A DNA stretch of 64,000 nt from JBGNFV01 sp049645705 (lineage in GTDB: Bacteria; Bacteroidota; Bacteroidia; Cytophagales; Cyclobacteriaceae), in the NCBI GenBank assembly GCA_049645705.1, contig JBARUK010000067.1:124001-188000 (forward strand), in the 5' to 3' direction. Of this stretch, positions 42,329 to 51,354 are shown piece after piece. The translations under genes and the position numbers were made by a program. Each line of letters opens with the position of its first letter. Position 1 is the first letter of the stretch. The notes under the pieces are model-generated. The model had not been told where the DNA came from. It searched no databases and was given only the letters and a program-made list of their open reading frames with translations.

Positions 42329-43576
42329 ATGAATTTAAGAAGAGTTGTAGTTACCGGGCTGGGGGCACTTACCCCAATTGGAAGTACTGTCGAAGAGTAC
42401 TGGGATGGACTTTCAAATGGTGTAAGTGGTGCCGCCCCTATTACGCGTTTTGATGCGGAAAAATTCAGGACGAAATTTGCCTGTGAGGTAAAAAATTTCG
42501 AGCCTACGGATTATTTCGATCGTAAAGAGGCACGTAAACTTGATCCCTATGCGCAATACGGCCTTGTGGCCGTAGCCGAAGCGATGAAAGATTCCGGTCT
42601 GGATACAGACCATATCGATCTGGATCGCGCCGGTGTCATATGGGGGTCCGGTATTGGTGGTTTGCAAACATTTCAGGATGAAGTGGTTGCATTTGCCAAC
42701 GGGGATGGCACGCCCCGATTCAACCCTTTCTTTATTCCGAAAATGATCGTCGATATTATCGCCGGTCATATTTCTATCAAGTACGGCTTCCGTGGTCCTA
42801 ACTATACTACGGTCTCGGCCTGTGCTTCCTCTACCAATGCGTTGAACGATGCCCTTACCTATATCCGTCTCGGAAAGGCCGATATAATGATCAGTGGCGG
42901 ATCAGAAGCCGCTGTGACTGCAGCCGGCATTGGTGGTTTCAATGCAATGAAAGCCCTTTCCGAAAGAAATGATTCACCTGAAACAGCATCACGTCCTTTT
43001 GATAAGGACCGCGACGGATTTGTACTTGGTGAAGGAGCCGGTGCTCTTATACTCGAAGAGTATGAGCACGCAAAAGCCCGTGGAGCGACTATTTATGCAG
43101 AAATACTCGGCGGCGGCATGTCTGCCGATGCTTACCATATCACTGCTCCGCATCCTGATGGCATAGGCGTGAACAGGGTTATGTTGAATACGCTCGAAGA
43201 TGCAGGTATCAAAGCCGAAGCAGTGGACTATGTAAATGTACACGGTACCTCTACTCCACTTGGTGATCCTGCAGAGGTGAAGGCCATACAGGAAGTATTC
43301 GGTGACCATGCCTACAAAATGAACATCAGCTCTACCAAATCGATGACCGGACACCTGCTGGGTGCCGCCGGTGCTATCGAAGGTATAGCCTGCATTCTGG
43401 CGATTAAGCATCAGTTGATCCCTCCTACCATCAATCACTTTACTGATGATGAGGTACTGGACTCTAATCTGAACCTTACCTTCTCCAAAGCGCAAAAGCG
43501 AGAGGTAAATGTAGCACTTAGCAATACATTTGGATTCGGAGGCCATAATTTCTCCCTACTGTTTGCAAAAGTCTAG
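42329..43576 (+). CDS. fabF: 3-oxoacyl-[acyl-carrier-protein] synthase II
   Basis: The 415-aa condensing enzyme elongates fatty acids from malonyl-ACP. The Cys-His-His triad is C165 (VSACASS), H305 (VHGTSTPLGD) and H342 (TGHLLGAAGA). The N-terminus RRVVVTGLGALTPIG is typical. It is cytosolic and paired with acpP. Its stop lies 5 nt before the GTG of rnc. Confidence 0.98.
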   Translation: MNLRRVVVTGLGALTPIGSTVEEYWDGLSNGVSGAAPITRFDAEKFRTKFACEVKNFEPTDYFDRKEARKLDPYAQYGLVAVAEAMKDSGLDTDHIDLDRAGVIWGSGIGGLQTFQDEVVAFANGDGTPRFNPFFIPKMIVDIIAGHISIKYGFRGPNYTTVSACASSTNALNDALTYIRLGKADIMISGGSEAAVTAAGIGGFNAMKALSERNDSPETASRPFDKDRDGFVLGEGAGALILEEYEHAKARGATIYAEILGGGMSADAYHITAPHPDGIGVNRVMLNTLEDAGIKAEAVDYVNVHGTSTPLGDPAEVKAIQEVFGDHAYKMNISSTKSMTGHLLGAAGAIEGIACILAIKHQLIPPTINHFTDDEVLDSNLNLTFSKAQKREVNVALSNTFGFGGHNFSLLFAKV

Positions 43577-43581
43577 CTTGA

Positions 43582-44322
43582 GTGAATCTGCTGTTCCGGA
43601 GATTATTTAATCTGGGAAAGTCCTATTCTGATAAGGATAAGGGACTTATAGATGCTATAACCAATATAGTAGGTAGTAAGCCGATCAATATCGATCTGTA
43701 CAAGCTTTCCCTGAGGCATACTTCCATAGCACGTGAGACTACCGGCGGTGTAAAGGAAAGCAACGAACGCCTTGAGTATTTGGGCGATGCCGTACTGGGT
43801 GCAATAATTGCCGAGTACCTCTTCATGAAATTTCCCTTCAAAGATGAAGGGTTTCTTACGGATATACGGTCACGTATCGTGAACAGGGAATCACTAAACC
43901 AGCTCGCTAAAAAGATTGGGCTGAGTCAGCTTGTCCAGTATGACACCCGCCGTAAGACCCCACTCTCTCACAAATCGCTGTATGGTGATACACTCGAAGC
44001 TTTCGTAGGCGCCATTTACCTGGACCGCGGGTACAAGTTCTGCACGCAGTTTATTATCAGAAAGCTCATTGTCCCCCATTATGATCTCGAAGAGATCATT
44101 GCCACCAACCCGAATTTTAAAAGTGTGATCATCGAATGGTCGCAGAAAGAAAACCGCGATGTACGGTTTGAGATCGTGAATATCACCGACAAGAACCAGT
44201 ACAAAGAATTTACGGCCCAGCTCTTTGTAGATAATGAACCTGTAAGCAAAGGGCATGGGTTCAGCAAGAAAAAAGCCGAGCAGGATGCCGCAAAGCGGGC
44301 CTGTGACGCACTCAACATCTGA
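43582..44322 (+). CDS. rnc: Ribonuclease III
   Basis: The 246-aa endonuclease cleaves double-stranded RNA in rRNA and mRNA processing. The catalytic signature is ERLEYLGDAVLGAIIAEYL (about residues 54-72), with a second acidic site in HKSLYGDTLEAFVGAIYLD. The dsRNA-binding domain occupies about 175-245 (YKEFTAQLFVDNEPVSKGHG, KKKAEQDAAKRA). The start is GTG at 43582, close after the fabF stop. It begins a run continuing with nadE and lgt. Confidence 0.97.
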   Translation: MNLLFRRLFNLGKSYSDKDKGLIDAITNIVGSKPINIDLYKLSLRHTSIARETTGGVKESNERLEYLGDAVLGAIIAEYLFMKFPFKDEGFLTDIRSRIVNRESLNQLAKKIGLSQLVQYDTRRKTPLSHKSLYGDTLEAFVGAIYLDRGYKFCTQFIIRKLIVPHYDLEEIIATNPNFKSVIIEWSQKENRDVRFEIVNITDKNQYKEFTAQLFVDNEPVSKGHGFSKKKAEQDAAKRACDALNI

Positions 44323-44334
44323 CACATCTAACTT

Positions 44335-46212
44335 ATGCCAGTAACCCGAATTGCCGGTGCGGCCTTGAACCAAACACCCCTGGACTGGAGTGGCAACCTG
44401 CAGCACATAAGGTCAGCCATAGAAATGGGTCGCAAAGAAGGCGTCAAGCTTTTATGTCTGCCGGAACTGTGCATTACGGGCTATGGGTGCGAAGACCTGT
44501 TTCTGAGTGACTGGCTCCCTGCTAAGGCCCTATCTTACTTACCGGAAATTGCCACCTGGTGCCACGGCATGGATGTAGTTGTAGGCCTGCCAGTCAGGTT
44601 TGGCGAGCATCTTTACAACTGTGCCTGCCTTATCAGTGACACAAACATACAGGGTTTCTACGCCAAACAATTCATGGCGCTGGACGGGGTCCACTACGAG
44701 CCCCGCTGGTTCAGGCCATGGCCTGCCGGTAAAGAGGAAACGGTAGAAGTCGAAGGACATACGTATCCTTTAGGTGATATCACCTTCCGCTCCGGTCCAT
44801 GGCATATCGGCTTCGAAATATGTGAAGATGCCTGGCATGAAGCCCATAGGCCTGCCTGCAGGATGGTCGGTAAGGAAGTAAACCTCATTCTAAACCCAAG
44901 TGCCAGCCATTTTGCCCTGGCCAAATCAGATTTCAGGGAGATGCTGGTAGTGAACAGCAGCCATAAGTTTGAGTGCACCTACCTGTATGCTAACCTGCTG
45001 GGTAATGAGTCAGGCAGGATGATATTTGACGGTGAGATCCTCATAAGTCAGAAAGGAGAGATCACTGCCCGAAACGAAAGGCTATCGTTCAAAGAAATCA
45101 ACCTGGTGTGGGCCGATGTGGATCCTGCCCGGAAAGTAGCCTCCCGCAGTCCATACCAATACGATACGCATGACCCTTATGAGGAGTTCACACTAGCCAG
45201 TACCCTTGCGCTGTTTGACTATGTCCGGAAAAGCCGTAGCCGTGGCTTCGTTCTGTCGCTAAGCGGTGGTGCTGACTCCTCGGCTTGTGCTGTGCTAGTA
45301 GGCGAAACGGTCAATCGGGGTATCGATGAACTGGGGCTGGATAGATTTCTTGAGAAAATCGGCTACAGTGATCTTTATCCTGATCTGAAGGCACTCTCAC
45401 CGGAAGAGGCTGCGAGAGCTATTATGAGAAAATGGCTTACCACAGCTTACCAGGGTACTAAAAACTCATCGGAAGATACGTACCTCTCTGCAAAAGGACT
45501 GGCGGATAGCCTGGGAGCCACATTTTACCAGTGGAAGATAGACGAAGAAGTGGCTGGCTATACGGCTAAGATCGAGAAGGCCATTGGCAGGCAACTGACT
45601 TGGGAACAGGATGACATTACGCTGCAAAACATTCAGGCCAGGGCCAGGTCCCCCATAATCTGGATGCTGGCCAATATCAACAATGCTTTGCTGCTTACTA
45701 CGTCTAATCGTAGTGAGGGAGACGTAGGCTATGCTACTATGGACGGCGATACCAGCGGCAGTATAGCCCCTATAGCCGGTATTGATAAGCACTTTCTGCT
45801 AAAGTGGCTACGGTATGCAGAAATGGACCTCGGCTATGAAGGGCTGCAGAAGGTTAACAGCCTTACGCCTACTGCTGAGCTCAGACCACCGGGCGAAACC
45901 CAAACGGATGAGAAAGACCTGATGCCCTATGCTGTGTTGGTGGCAATAGAACGGCTGGCAATACGTGACCACCTTTCGCCGCTGGAAGTATACAGGCAGC
46001 TCTCGGTAGAGCTGAACGACACACCTCCTGAAACAGTAAAGGGGTATATCGCTAAGTTTTTCCTCCTGTGGTCCCGCAACCAGTGGAAGCGGGAGCGCAT
46101 TGCCCCTTCTTTTCATCTGGACGATTTTAACGTAGATCCCCGCACCTGGGCGCGCTTTCCTATCTTATCCGGCGGATTTGCGGATGAGCTGAAGGCCTTA
46201 GATAATGCCTAA
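44335..46212 (+). CDS. nadE: Glutamine-dependent NAD+ synthetase
   Basis: The 625-aa enzyme amidates nicotinic acid adenine dinucleotide. The N-terminal nitrilase-type glutaminase has the triad E44 (CLPELCITGYG), K111 (YAKQFMALDG) and C163 (FEICEDAWH). The C-terminal synthetase (about 285-625) has the PP-loop SLSGGADSSACA (SGG at 310-312) and TTSNRSEGDVGYATMDGD. It is 12 nt after rnc. The architecture is that of the long, glutamine-using NadE rather than the ammonia-only form. Confidence 0.97.
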   Translation: MPVTRIAGAALNQTPLDWSGNLQHIRSAIEMGRKEGVKLLCLPELCITGYGCEDLFLSDWLPAKALSYLPEIATWCHGMDVVVGLPVRFGEHLYNCACLISDTNIQGFYAKQFMALDGVHYEPRWFRPWPAGKEETVEVEGHTYPLGDITFRSGPWHIGFEICEDAWHEAHRPACRMVGKEVNLILNPSASHFALAKSDFREMLVVNSSHKFECTYLYANLLGNESGRMIFDGEILISQKGEITARNERLSFKEINLVWADVDPARKVASRSPYQYDTHDPYEEFTLASTLALFDYVRKSRSRGFVLSLSGGADSSACAVLVGETVNRGIDELGLDRFLEKIGYSDLYPDLKALSPEEAARAIMRKWLTTAYQGTKNSSEDTYLSAKGLADSLGATFYQWKIDEEVAGYTAKIEKAIGRQLTWEQDDITLQNIQARARSPIIWMLANINNALLLTTSNRSEGDVGYATMDGDTSGSIAPIAGIDKHFLLKWLRYAEMDLGYEGLQKVNSLTPTAELRPPGETQTDEKDLMPYAVLVAIERLAIRDHLSPLEVYRQLSVELNDTPPETVKGYIAKFFLLWSRNQWKRERIAPSFHLDDFNVDPRTWARFPILSGGFADELKALDNA

Positions 46213-46276
46213 TTCACCTGTAAAAACTTCCGGGTAGGTACATTTTACCATATATTTACGCGGTAAACCTGTTAAT

Positions 46277-47389
46277 ATGCACCTATTCGCTTACATAGTA
46301 TGGGATCCTATCCCGGAGCTCCCTTATATCGCTGACTGGCTAAACTGGCCGGTACGCTGGTACGGACTCATGTTCGTTATCGGATTCCTGGTCAGCCAGC
46401 AGATCATGTTTTACTTCTTCAAGAAGGATGGTCGTCCGGCCCGGGATGTAGAAACACTTACTGTGTACCTGATCTTTGCCACTATCATAGGCGCCCGACT
46501 GGGTCATATGTTCTTTTATGATTTCGACAGGGTTCTGGAGGATCCTCTCAGCATATTTTACATACACCAGGGAGGACTCGCCAGCCATGGTGCCACTATT
46601 GCCATTCCCTTTGCCCTATGGCTCTATTCCCGCAAGCGTAAGGATCAAAGCTTCTTATGGATACTCGACCGGATAGTCATTGTCGTGGCTTTGGTAGGGG
46701 CGCTGATCCGCTTTGGTAATTTTATCAACTCAGAGATACTGGGTAAGCCTACAGGGTCCGATGCAGGCGTGGTATTTGCCCACGTGGCAGAGAGGACCAT
46801 CTACGGACTAGACCAAAACGATAATATTTTCGAATACGTAGAGGCACGTAAGGCCGAAGGAAACGAAGCCGCCGCCGGAGGCCAGCCTGTGGTGATAGAC
46901 ATCCTCTTCCAGGACCAGATCAATGACCGGAATGTGGTAGAGCGCATCGTACAGAATAATATCAAAAGTGCCCTCTCCTACCCGGGTGTGCAGGAGCAGT
47001 TGTACCTGCCGGATGATGAGATAAATTATGAGGTCACTTCCAAAGGCGGTCAGTTCCTGGTTTCCATCATGGCCGAAGGAGTACCCCGCCATCCGGCGCA
47101 GCTTTACGAAACGGTCTATTGCCTGTTTCTTTTTGCTTTCCTCTTCTGGCTATGGAAAACCAGGCGTCATAAATTTCCCGACGGCCATTTATTCGCCCTG
47201 TTCCTCATCATCCTGTTTACTTTGCGTTTTATAGATGAGTTCTTCAAAGAGAATCAGGAAGCGTTTGAGGATGACCTGGTACTAAATATGGGTCAGATAC
47301 TTAGTATCCCTGCGGTACTGGTCGGAGTAGGTATTCTGATCTTTATTCACAGCAAAAAAAATCAAAAGAACAAAGAGATTAAGGTATAA
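46277..47389 (+). CDS. lgt: Prolipoprotein diacylglyceryl transferase
   Basis: The 370-aa inner-membrane enzyme attaches diacylglycerol to lipobox cysteines. Key pieces are VRWYGLMFVIGFL, IHQGGLASHGATI, the Arg-containing IRFGNFINSEI motif and HPAQLYETVYCL. Membrane helices are evenly spaced. It is about 80 residues longer than the E. coli enzyme because of a polar insertion after the GNFINSE motif (about residues 165-265), before HPAQLYE, as seen in Bacteroidota. Many lipoproteins in this window depend on it. A strong terminator follows. Confidence 0.95.
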   Translation: MHLFAYIVWDPIPELPYIADWLNWPVRWYGLMFVIGFLVSQQIMFYFFKKDGRPARDVETLTVYLIFATIIGARLGHMFFYDFDRVLEDPLSIFYIHQGGLASHGATIAIPFALWLYSRKRKDQSFLWILDRIVIVVALVGALIRFGNFINSEILGKPTGSDAGVVFAHVAERTIYGLDQNDNIFEYVEARKAEGNEAAAGGQPVVIDILFQDQINDRNVVERIVQNNIKSALSYPGVQEQLYLPDDEINYEVTSKGGQFLVSIMAEGVPRHPAQLYETVYCLFLFAFLFWLWKTRRHKFPDGHLFALFLIILFTLRFIDEFFKENQEAFEDDLVLNMGQILSIPAVLVGVGILIFIHSKKNQKNKEIKV

Positions 47390-47412
47390 TAAGCCACTCT
47401 CAACTTTTGACA

Positions 47413-47452
47413 AATAATCCGGGTTTTACCATAAAGCCCGGATTATTTTTTG
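47413..47452 (+). terminator. lgt terminator
   Basis: AATAATCCGGG (47413-47423) and CCCGGATTATT (47437-47447) pair perfectly, with further pairing inside, and a T-run follows. Confidence 0.9.
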
Positions 47453-47553
47453 TGTAGCCAACTGTTTTTTAGGATATTGTAAGGTATTTGCGTTCAGAAA
47501 ATTGTCCTACCTGTACGTAAATGGCTTAATAAGATCAACCAGCACCTTCTCCA

Positions 47554-49008
47554 ATGGTGAAAGCAGTTTTTCCGGTCATACTTCTCTGGTGCCTGTCCGC
47601 AGGACTGGCTACTGCCCAGTCAGGTAATCCGTCTGCCAGCTCCGACACGCTGTACACTCTGCCAGACAAGCTATCGGATGAGCGCCCCGTACGTATAGAT
47701 AATATTTTCCTGCTGGGTAACCGCCGTACCCGGGCTTCTATCATTAACCGTGAGCTGGATATAAAAGAAGGTGAAGTCTACCGGCGGGACATGCTGGTGG
47801 ATATACTGGAAAAGGACCGTAATAAGATCTTCAATACAAGCCTGTTTACTACTGTCCGCGCGTCTATAGTAGATGTCGGTCCTTATAAAGTAGACATTAT
47901 CATCACCATGCAGGAACGATGGTACACTTTCCCCGTACCTATATTCGCCCTCGCAGACCGGAATTTTAACGACTGGTGGGTAAACCAGGAGCGTGACCTG
48001 AGCCGGGTGGAATACGGGCTCAAATTTTACCAGTACAATATGCGGGGCCGTAATGAAAGGCTCAAGGTCCAGGCACAGTTCGGTTTTACGCAGAAATTTG
48101 AGCTTGGCTACCGGTTGCCCTACTTAGACCGCGCCCAAAGAAACGGAATTAACTTACGGCTCAACTACCTTGAAAATAACAGTGTAGCCTACCAGACGCA
48201 GGATCACAAGCTGGTATTCCTGGATATGGACCGGCCCATCAAAGAGCAGTGGAATGCCGGAGTAGAATGGAGGCACCGAAAGTCATTTTACACATCCCAT
48301 GGGGTAGAACTGGCTTACCGCCAGCGGCGTATTGCTGATACACTGGCAGCTGTAAACCCGGACTATTTTCTGAAAGGTCGTACGCGGCAGCGCTACTTAT
48401 TTCTGGGGTATAGCTTTACCCACGACAAGAGAGATATCAGGGCTTACCCCCTCCGTGGGTTCCTGTTAAATCTTTCCGGATCACGATATGGTCTCGGTAT
48501 TTGGGACGAGGTCAACCTGACCCGCCTGAATGCAGATTATGTCAAGTTTTGGGATCTAAAGAAGGGCTTCTTTTTCAGCAATGACATCGGCGCACAGGTG
48601 TCACTTCCCCTTCGCCAGCCCTATAATAACTTAGTAGGCCTGGGTTACGGGCAGTCCCTGGTACGTGGCTTTGAACTTTATGTCATTCCCGGCCAGCATT
48701 ATTTTCTCAACCGAAGCACTTTTCGTTTCAGGCTCTTCGAAGGTGAAAAAAGCCTAGGTAAGCTCATGCCTCTGAAGCAATTCAGAAATATACCCATCGC
48801 CGTATATCTAAAAACTTATCTTGACCAGGGCTATGTAGTGAATGATGGTTTTTTCCCTGGAAATGAACAGTTCACAAATACCTGGCTCGGCGGAACCGGA
48901 CTGGGTCTCGATGTGGTTACTTTTTACGATGGCGTCATACGCTTCGAATATTCATACAACAGTGCAGGCGAAGGTGGATTTTTTATCCACATGAATGCCG
49001 ACTTCTGA
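47554..49008 (+). CDS. BamA/TamA-family outer membrane protein (single POTRA)
   Basis: The 484-aa product has a signal peptide (to about TAQS), one POTRA-like domain (about 45-120; VRIDNIFLLGNRRTRASIINREL) and a barrel to the end (GLGLDVVTFYDGVIRFEYSYN). Full BamA has five POTRAs, so this is a short paralogue of the TamA/surface antigen type. Its role may be insertion of other barrels or lipid transport. The last strand ends in an aromatic-rich HMNADF, as expected of outer membrane barrels. It is transcribed alone after a terminator. Confidence 0.85.
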   Translation: MVKAVFPVILLWCLSAGLATAQSGNPSASSDTLYTLPDKLSDERPVRIDNIFLLGNRRTRASIINRELDIKEGEVYRRDMLVDILEKDRNKIFNTSLFTTVRASIVDVGPYKVDIIITMQERWYTFPVPIFALADRNFNDWWVNQERDLSRVEYGLKFYQYNMRGRNERLKVQAQFGFTQKFELGYRLPYLDRAQRNGINLRLNYLENNSVAYQTQDHKLVFLDMDRPIKEQWNAGVEWRHRKSFYTSHGVELAYRQRRIADTLAAVNPDYFLKGRTRQRYLFLGYSFTHDKRDIRAYPLRGFLLNLSGSRYGLGIWDEVNLTRLNADYVKFWDLKKGFFFSNDIGAQVSLPLRQPYNNLVGLGYGQSLVRGFELYVIPGQHYFLNRSTFRFRLFEGEKSLGKLMPLKQFRNIPIAVYLKTYLDQGYVVNDGFFPGNEQFTNTWLGGTGLGLDVVTFYDGVIRFEYSYNSAGEGGFFIHMNADF

Positions 49009-49047
49009 CCACCAGCCGCTTACAACTACCGTGTATGATTAATGGCA

Positions 49048-49055
49048 TAATTTTG
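49048..49055 (+). promoter_or_regulatory. -7 element upstream of the S46 peptidase
   Basis: TAATTTTG is an exact match to TAnnTTTG, 34 nt before the ATG. No clear -33 box was seen. Confidence 0.4.
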
Positions 49056-49089
49056 GTAGTTTCGGGCTTGGAATAACTGACATCTATTC

Positions 49090-51279
49090 ATGATCAAAAG
49101 ACTATTTGTATTTATCTCAGCTACATTTATTGTACTAAGTAGCTTTGCGAACGAAGGCATGTTCCTTCCTATTCATTTTAAACAATTGCTGCAGGAAGGC
49201 AACCTGAAAGGGCTTGAGCTTACCGCAGACGATGTTTACAGTATTAATAATTCGAGCCTTAAAGATGCTGTAGTATCTATGGGAAGAGGCTTTTGTACGG
49301 GTGAGATCATTTCTTCCGAAGGTTTGCTTCTAACCAACCATCACTGCGCATATGGTTTTGTTCAGTCACACAGTAGTGTTGAGAACGACTACCTGGCTGA
49401 TGGCTTCTGGGCTATGAATAAGGAACAGGAGCTGGCTAACCCTGGTCTTTATGTTCGGTTTTTGCAGAAGATAACCAATGTGACCGACCGGGTACTTGAG
49501 GGCATAGACCCTGCTACTACCGGGGAGGACCGTGACAACCTGATAGCCCAGCGTAACTCAGCTATCATTAAAGAAACCCAGGAAGGCAGTAACTATACTG
49601 CTGAAGTAAAAAGCTTCTACGAGGGTAACGAATACTACCTTTTCGAGTACGAAGTGTATAATGATGTACGCCTGGTGGGTGTACCTCCTGAGAGCATCGG
49701 TAAGTTCGGTGGTGATACTGACAACTGGATGTGGCCTCGTCAGACAGGTGACTTTGCCCTGTTTCGTATATACATGAGCCCTGACGGTAAGCCTGCGGAG
49801 TACTCTCCGGACAATGTCCCTCTTCGCCCTAAGCACCATCTGCCTGTATCTATGGATGGTGTACAGGAAGGCGACTTTGCCATGGTCATGGGGTATCCCG
49901 GTTCTACCGACCGCTTTCGCACAAGCTTCGGTGTTAGGATGTCATTAGATCAGTCTAATCCTACCCGCGTGGCTATAAGGGACGAGAGACTGAAAAAAAT
50001 GAAGGAAGACATGAGTGTGGATCAGGACGTCCGCATAAAATATGCATCTAAATACGCCGGTGTCAGTAATTACTGGAAGTATTTTCAGGGCCAGAGTCTT
50101 GGCTTGGAAAGGCTGAAGGTAGTAGATAAGAAGGAAAAGATCGAAGAGGATTTTGCCAAATGGGCGGAGAACAACAACCCTGAACTATATGGTGATGTAT
50201 TATCCATGCTGGAAGATGGGTACAATGAATACCGCAAGCACAACATCTCCTATATATACATGTTTGAAGCAGTGAGAGGATCTGAAATACTTTCATTCGC
50301 TTACAATTTCAAACAGTTGGCCACGGCACTTGATTCCAAGAACAAAGAAGACATAGCCTCGGCTACTGAAAGGGCAAAACTTGTAGCAGAATCTTTCTAC
50401 AAAGATTATAATGCACCAACTGACCTCAAGGTAACCAAGGCCTTGATGAAAATGTATTACGAAGATGTGGAGAAATCCATGCACCCTGAGGTATTCGAAA
50501 AAGTGGCTAAGAAATACGATGGTGACGTAGAGAAGTGGGTAGAGGAGATGTTCGAAGAGTCCATGTTCGACGACCAGCAGAAATTTATGACCTTTCTGCA
50601 GTCACCTTCGCTCAAACCAATAAAAAATGACCCTGCTTATGAGGCGATAATATCATTCTATAACAACTACGATGATAAAGTAAAGCCTGGCCTGGTAGCA
50701 GCTAGTGATAAACTGACACCTGCTAAACGCCTTTTCGTACGTGGTCTGCGCGAGATGAATGAGGACAAATTATACTACCCGGATGCAAACAGCACTATGC
50801 GTGTAACATATGGCTATGTAGGTGGATACGAGCCTCGTGATGGTGTATATTACTCCCCTACCACAACATTGGACGGCGTATTCGAAAAGATGGATAACGA
50901 AGACCCTGAGTTTGAGGTACCTGAGAGGCTGGAAGAGCTGTATGAAAATAAGGACTACGGTAAATATGCCAATGAGGACGGGGAGCTGGTAGTAGGATTT
51001 ATTTCCGGAAACGATATTACAGGTGGTAATTCAGGCAGCCCGGTGATCAATGGAAAGGGTCAGCTTATCGGTGTCGCTTTCGATGGTAACTGGGAGGCTA
51101 TGAGTGGTGATATTGCTTTTGAGCCTGAACTGCAGCGCACCATTAGTGTAGACATTCGCTACGTACTGTTTATTATAGATAAGTTTGCCAATGCCGGCCA
51201 CCTGGTGGACGAAATGACGTTGGTAAAGAGCGAAAATGAAGCTTCCGAGAAACCGGAAGAAGTGATGGAAGGCAAATAA
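49090..51279 (+). CDS. Dipeptidyl-peptidase of family S46 (DPP7-type)
   Basis: The 729-aa periplasmic or surface exopeptidase releases dipeptides from peptide N-termini. Signal peptide to about residue 20. The catalytic His is in LTNHHCAYG (H85), and the Ser in TGGNSGSPV (S648). The specificity site reads AFDGNWEA with Gly at 666; DPP7 has Gly here (hydrophobic P1), while DPP11 has Arg for acidic P1. It should therefore prefer hydrophobic residues. The C-terminus LQRTISVDIRYVLFIIDKF is family-typical. It is a single-gene unit with a terminator, consistent with a peptide-feeding organism. Confidence 0.93.
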   Translation: MIKRLFVFISATFIVLSSFANEGMFLPIHFKQLLQEGNLKGLELTADDVYSINNSSLKDAVVSMGRGFCTGEIISSEGLLLTNHHCAYGFVQSHSSVENDYLADGFWAMNKEQELANPGLYVRFLQKITNVTDRVLEGIDPATTGEDRDNLIAQRNSAIIKETQEGSNYTAEVKSFYEGNEYYLFEYEVYNDVRLVGVPPESIGKFGGDTDNWMWPRQTGDFALFRIYMSPDGKPAEYSPDNVPLRPKHHLPVSMDGVQEGDFAMVMGYPGSTDRFRTSFGVRMSLDQSNPTRVAIRDERLKKMKEDMSVDQDVRIKYASKYAGVSNYWKYFQGQSLGLERLKVVDKKEKIEEDFAKWAENNNPELYGDVLSMLEDGYNEYRKHNISYIYMFEAVRGSEILSFAYNFKQLATALDSKNKEDIASATERAKLVAESFYKDYNAPTDLKVTKALMKMYYEDVEKSMHPEVFEKVAKKYDGDVEKWVEEMFEESMFDDQQKFMTFLQSPSLKPIKNDPAYEAIISFYNNYDDKVKPGLVAASDKLTPAKRLFVRGLREMNEDKLYYPDANSTMRVTYGYVGGYEPRDGVYYSPTTTLDGVFEKMDNEDPEFEVPERLEELYENKDYGKYANEDGELVVGFISGNDITGGNSGSPVINGKGQLIGVAFDGNWEAMSGDIAFEPELQRTISVDIRYVLFIIDKFANAGHLVDEMTLVKSENEASEKPEEVMEGK

Positions 51280-51302
51280 TAATTCCTTAAGACTAATATT
51301 GG

Positions 51303-51335
51303 AAAAGCGAGGCTGTAACAGCCTCGCTTTTTTTT
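51303..51335. terminator. Bidirectional terminator
   Basis: AAAAGCGAGGCTG and CAGCCTCGCTTTT form a perfect 13-bp stem around TAA, followed by T residues. It separates the S46 gene from convergent hutI. Confidence 0.9.
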
Positions 51336-51354
51336 GCTCATCGGACGGGCATTA

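Noticed and set aside
48983..48991. Perfect DnaA box TTATCCACA
   Set aside because: It lies inside the BamA-like coding sequence and is alone; chance occurrence is likely.
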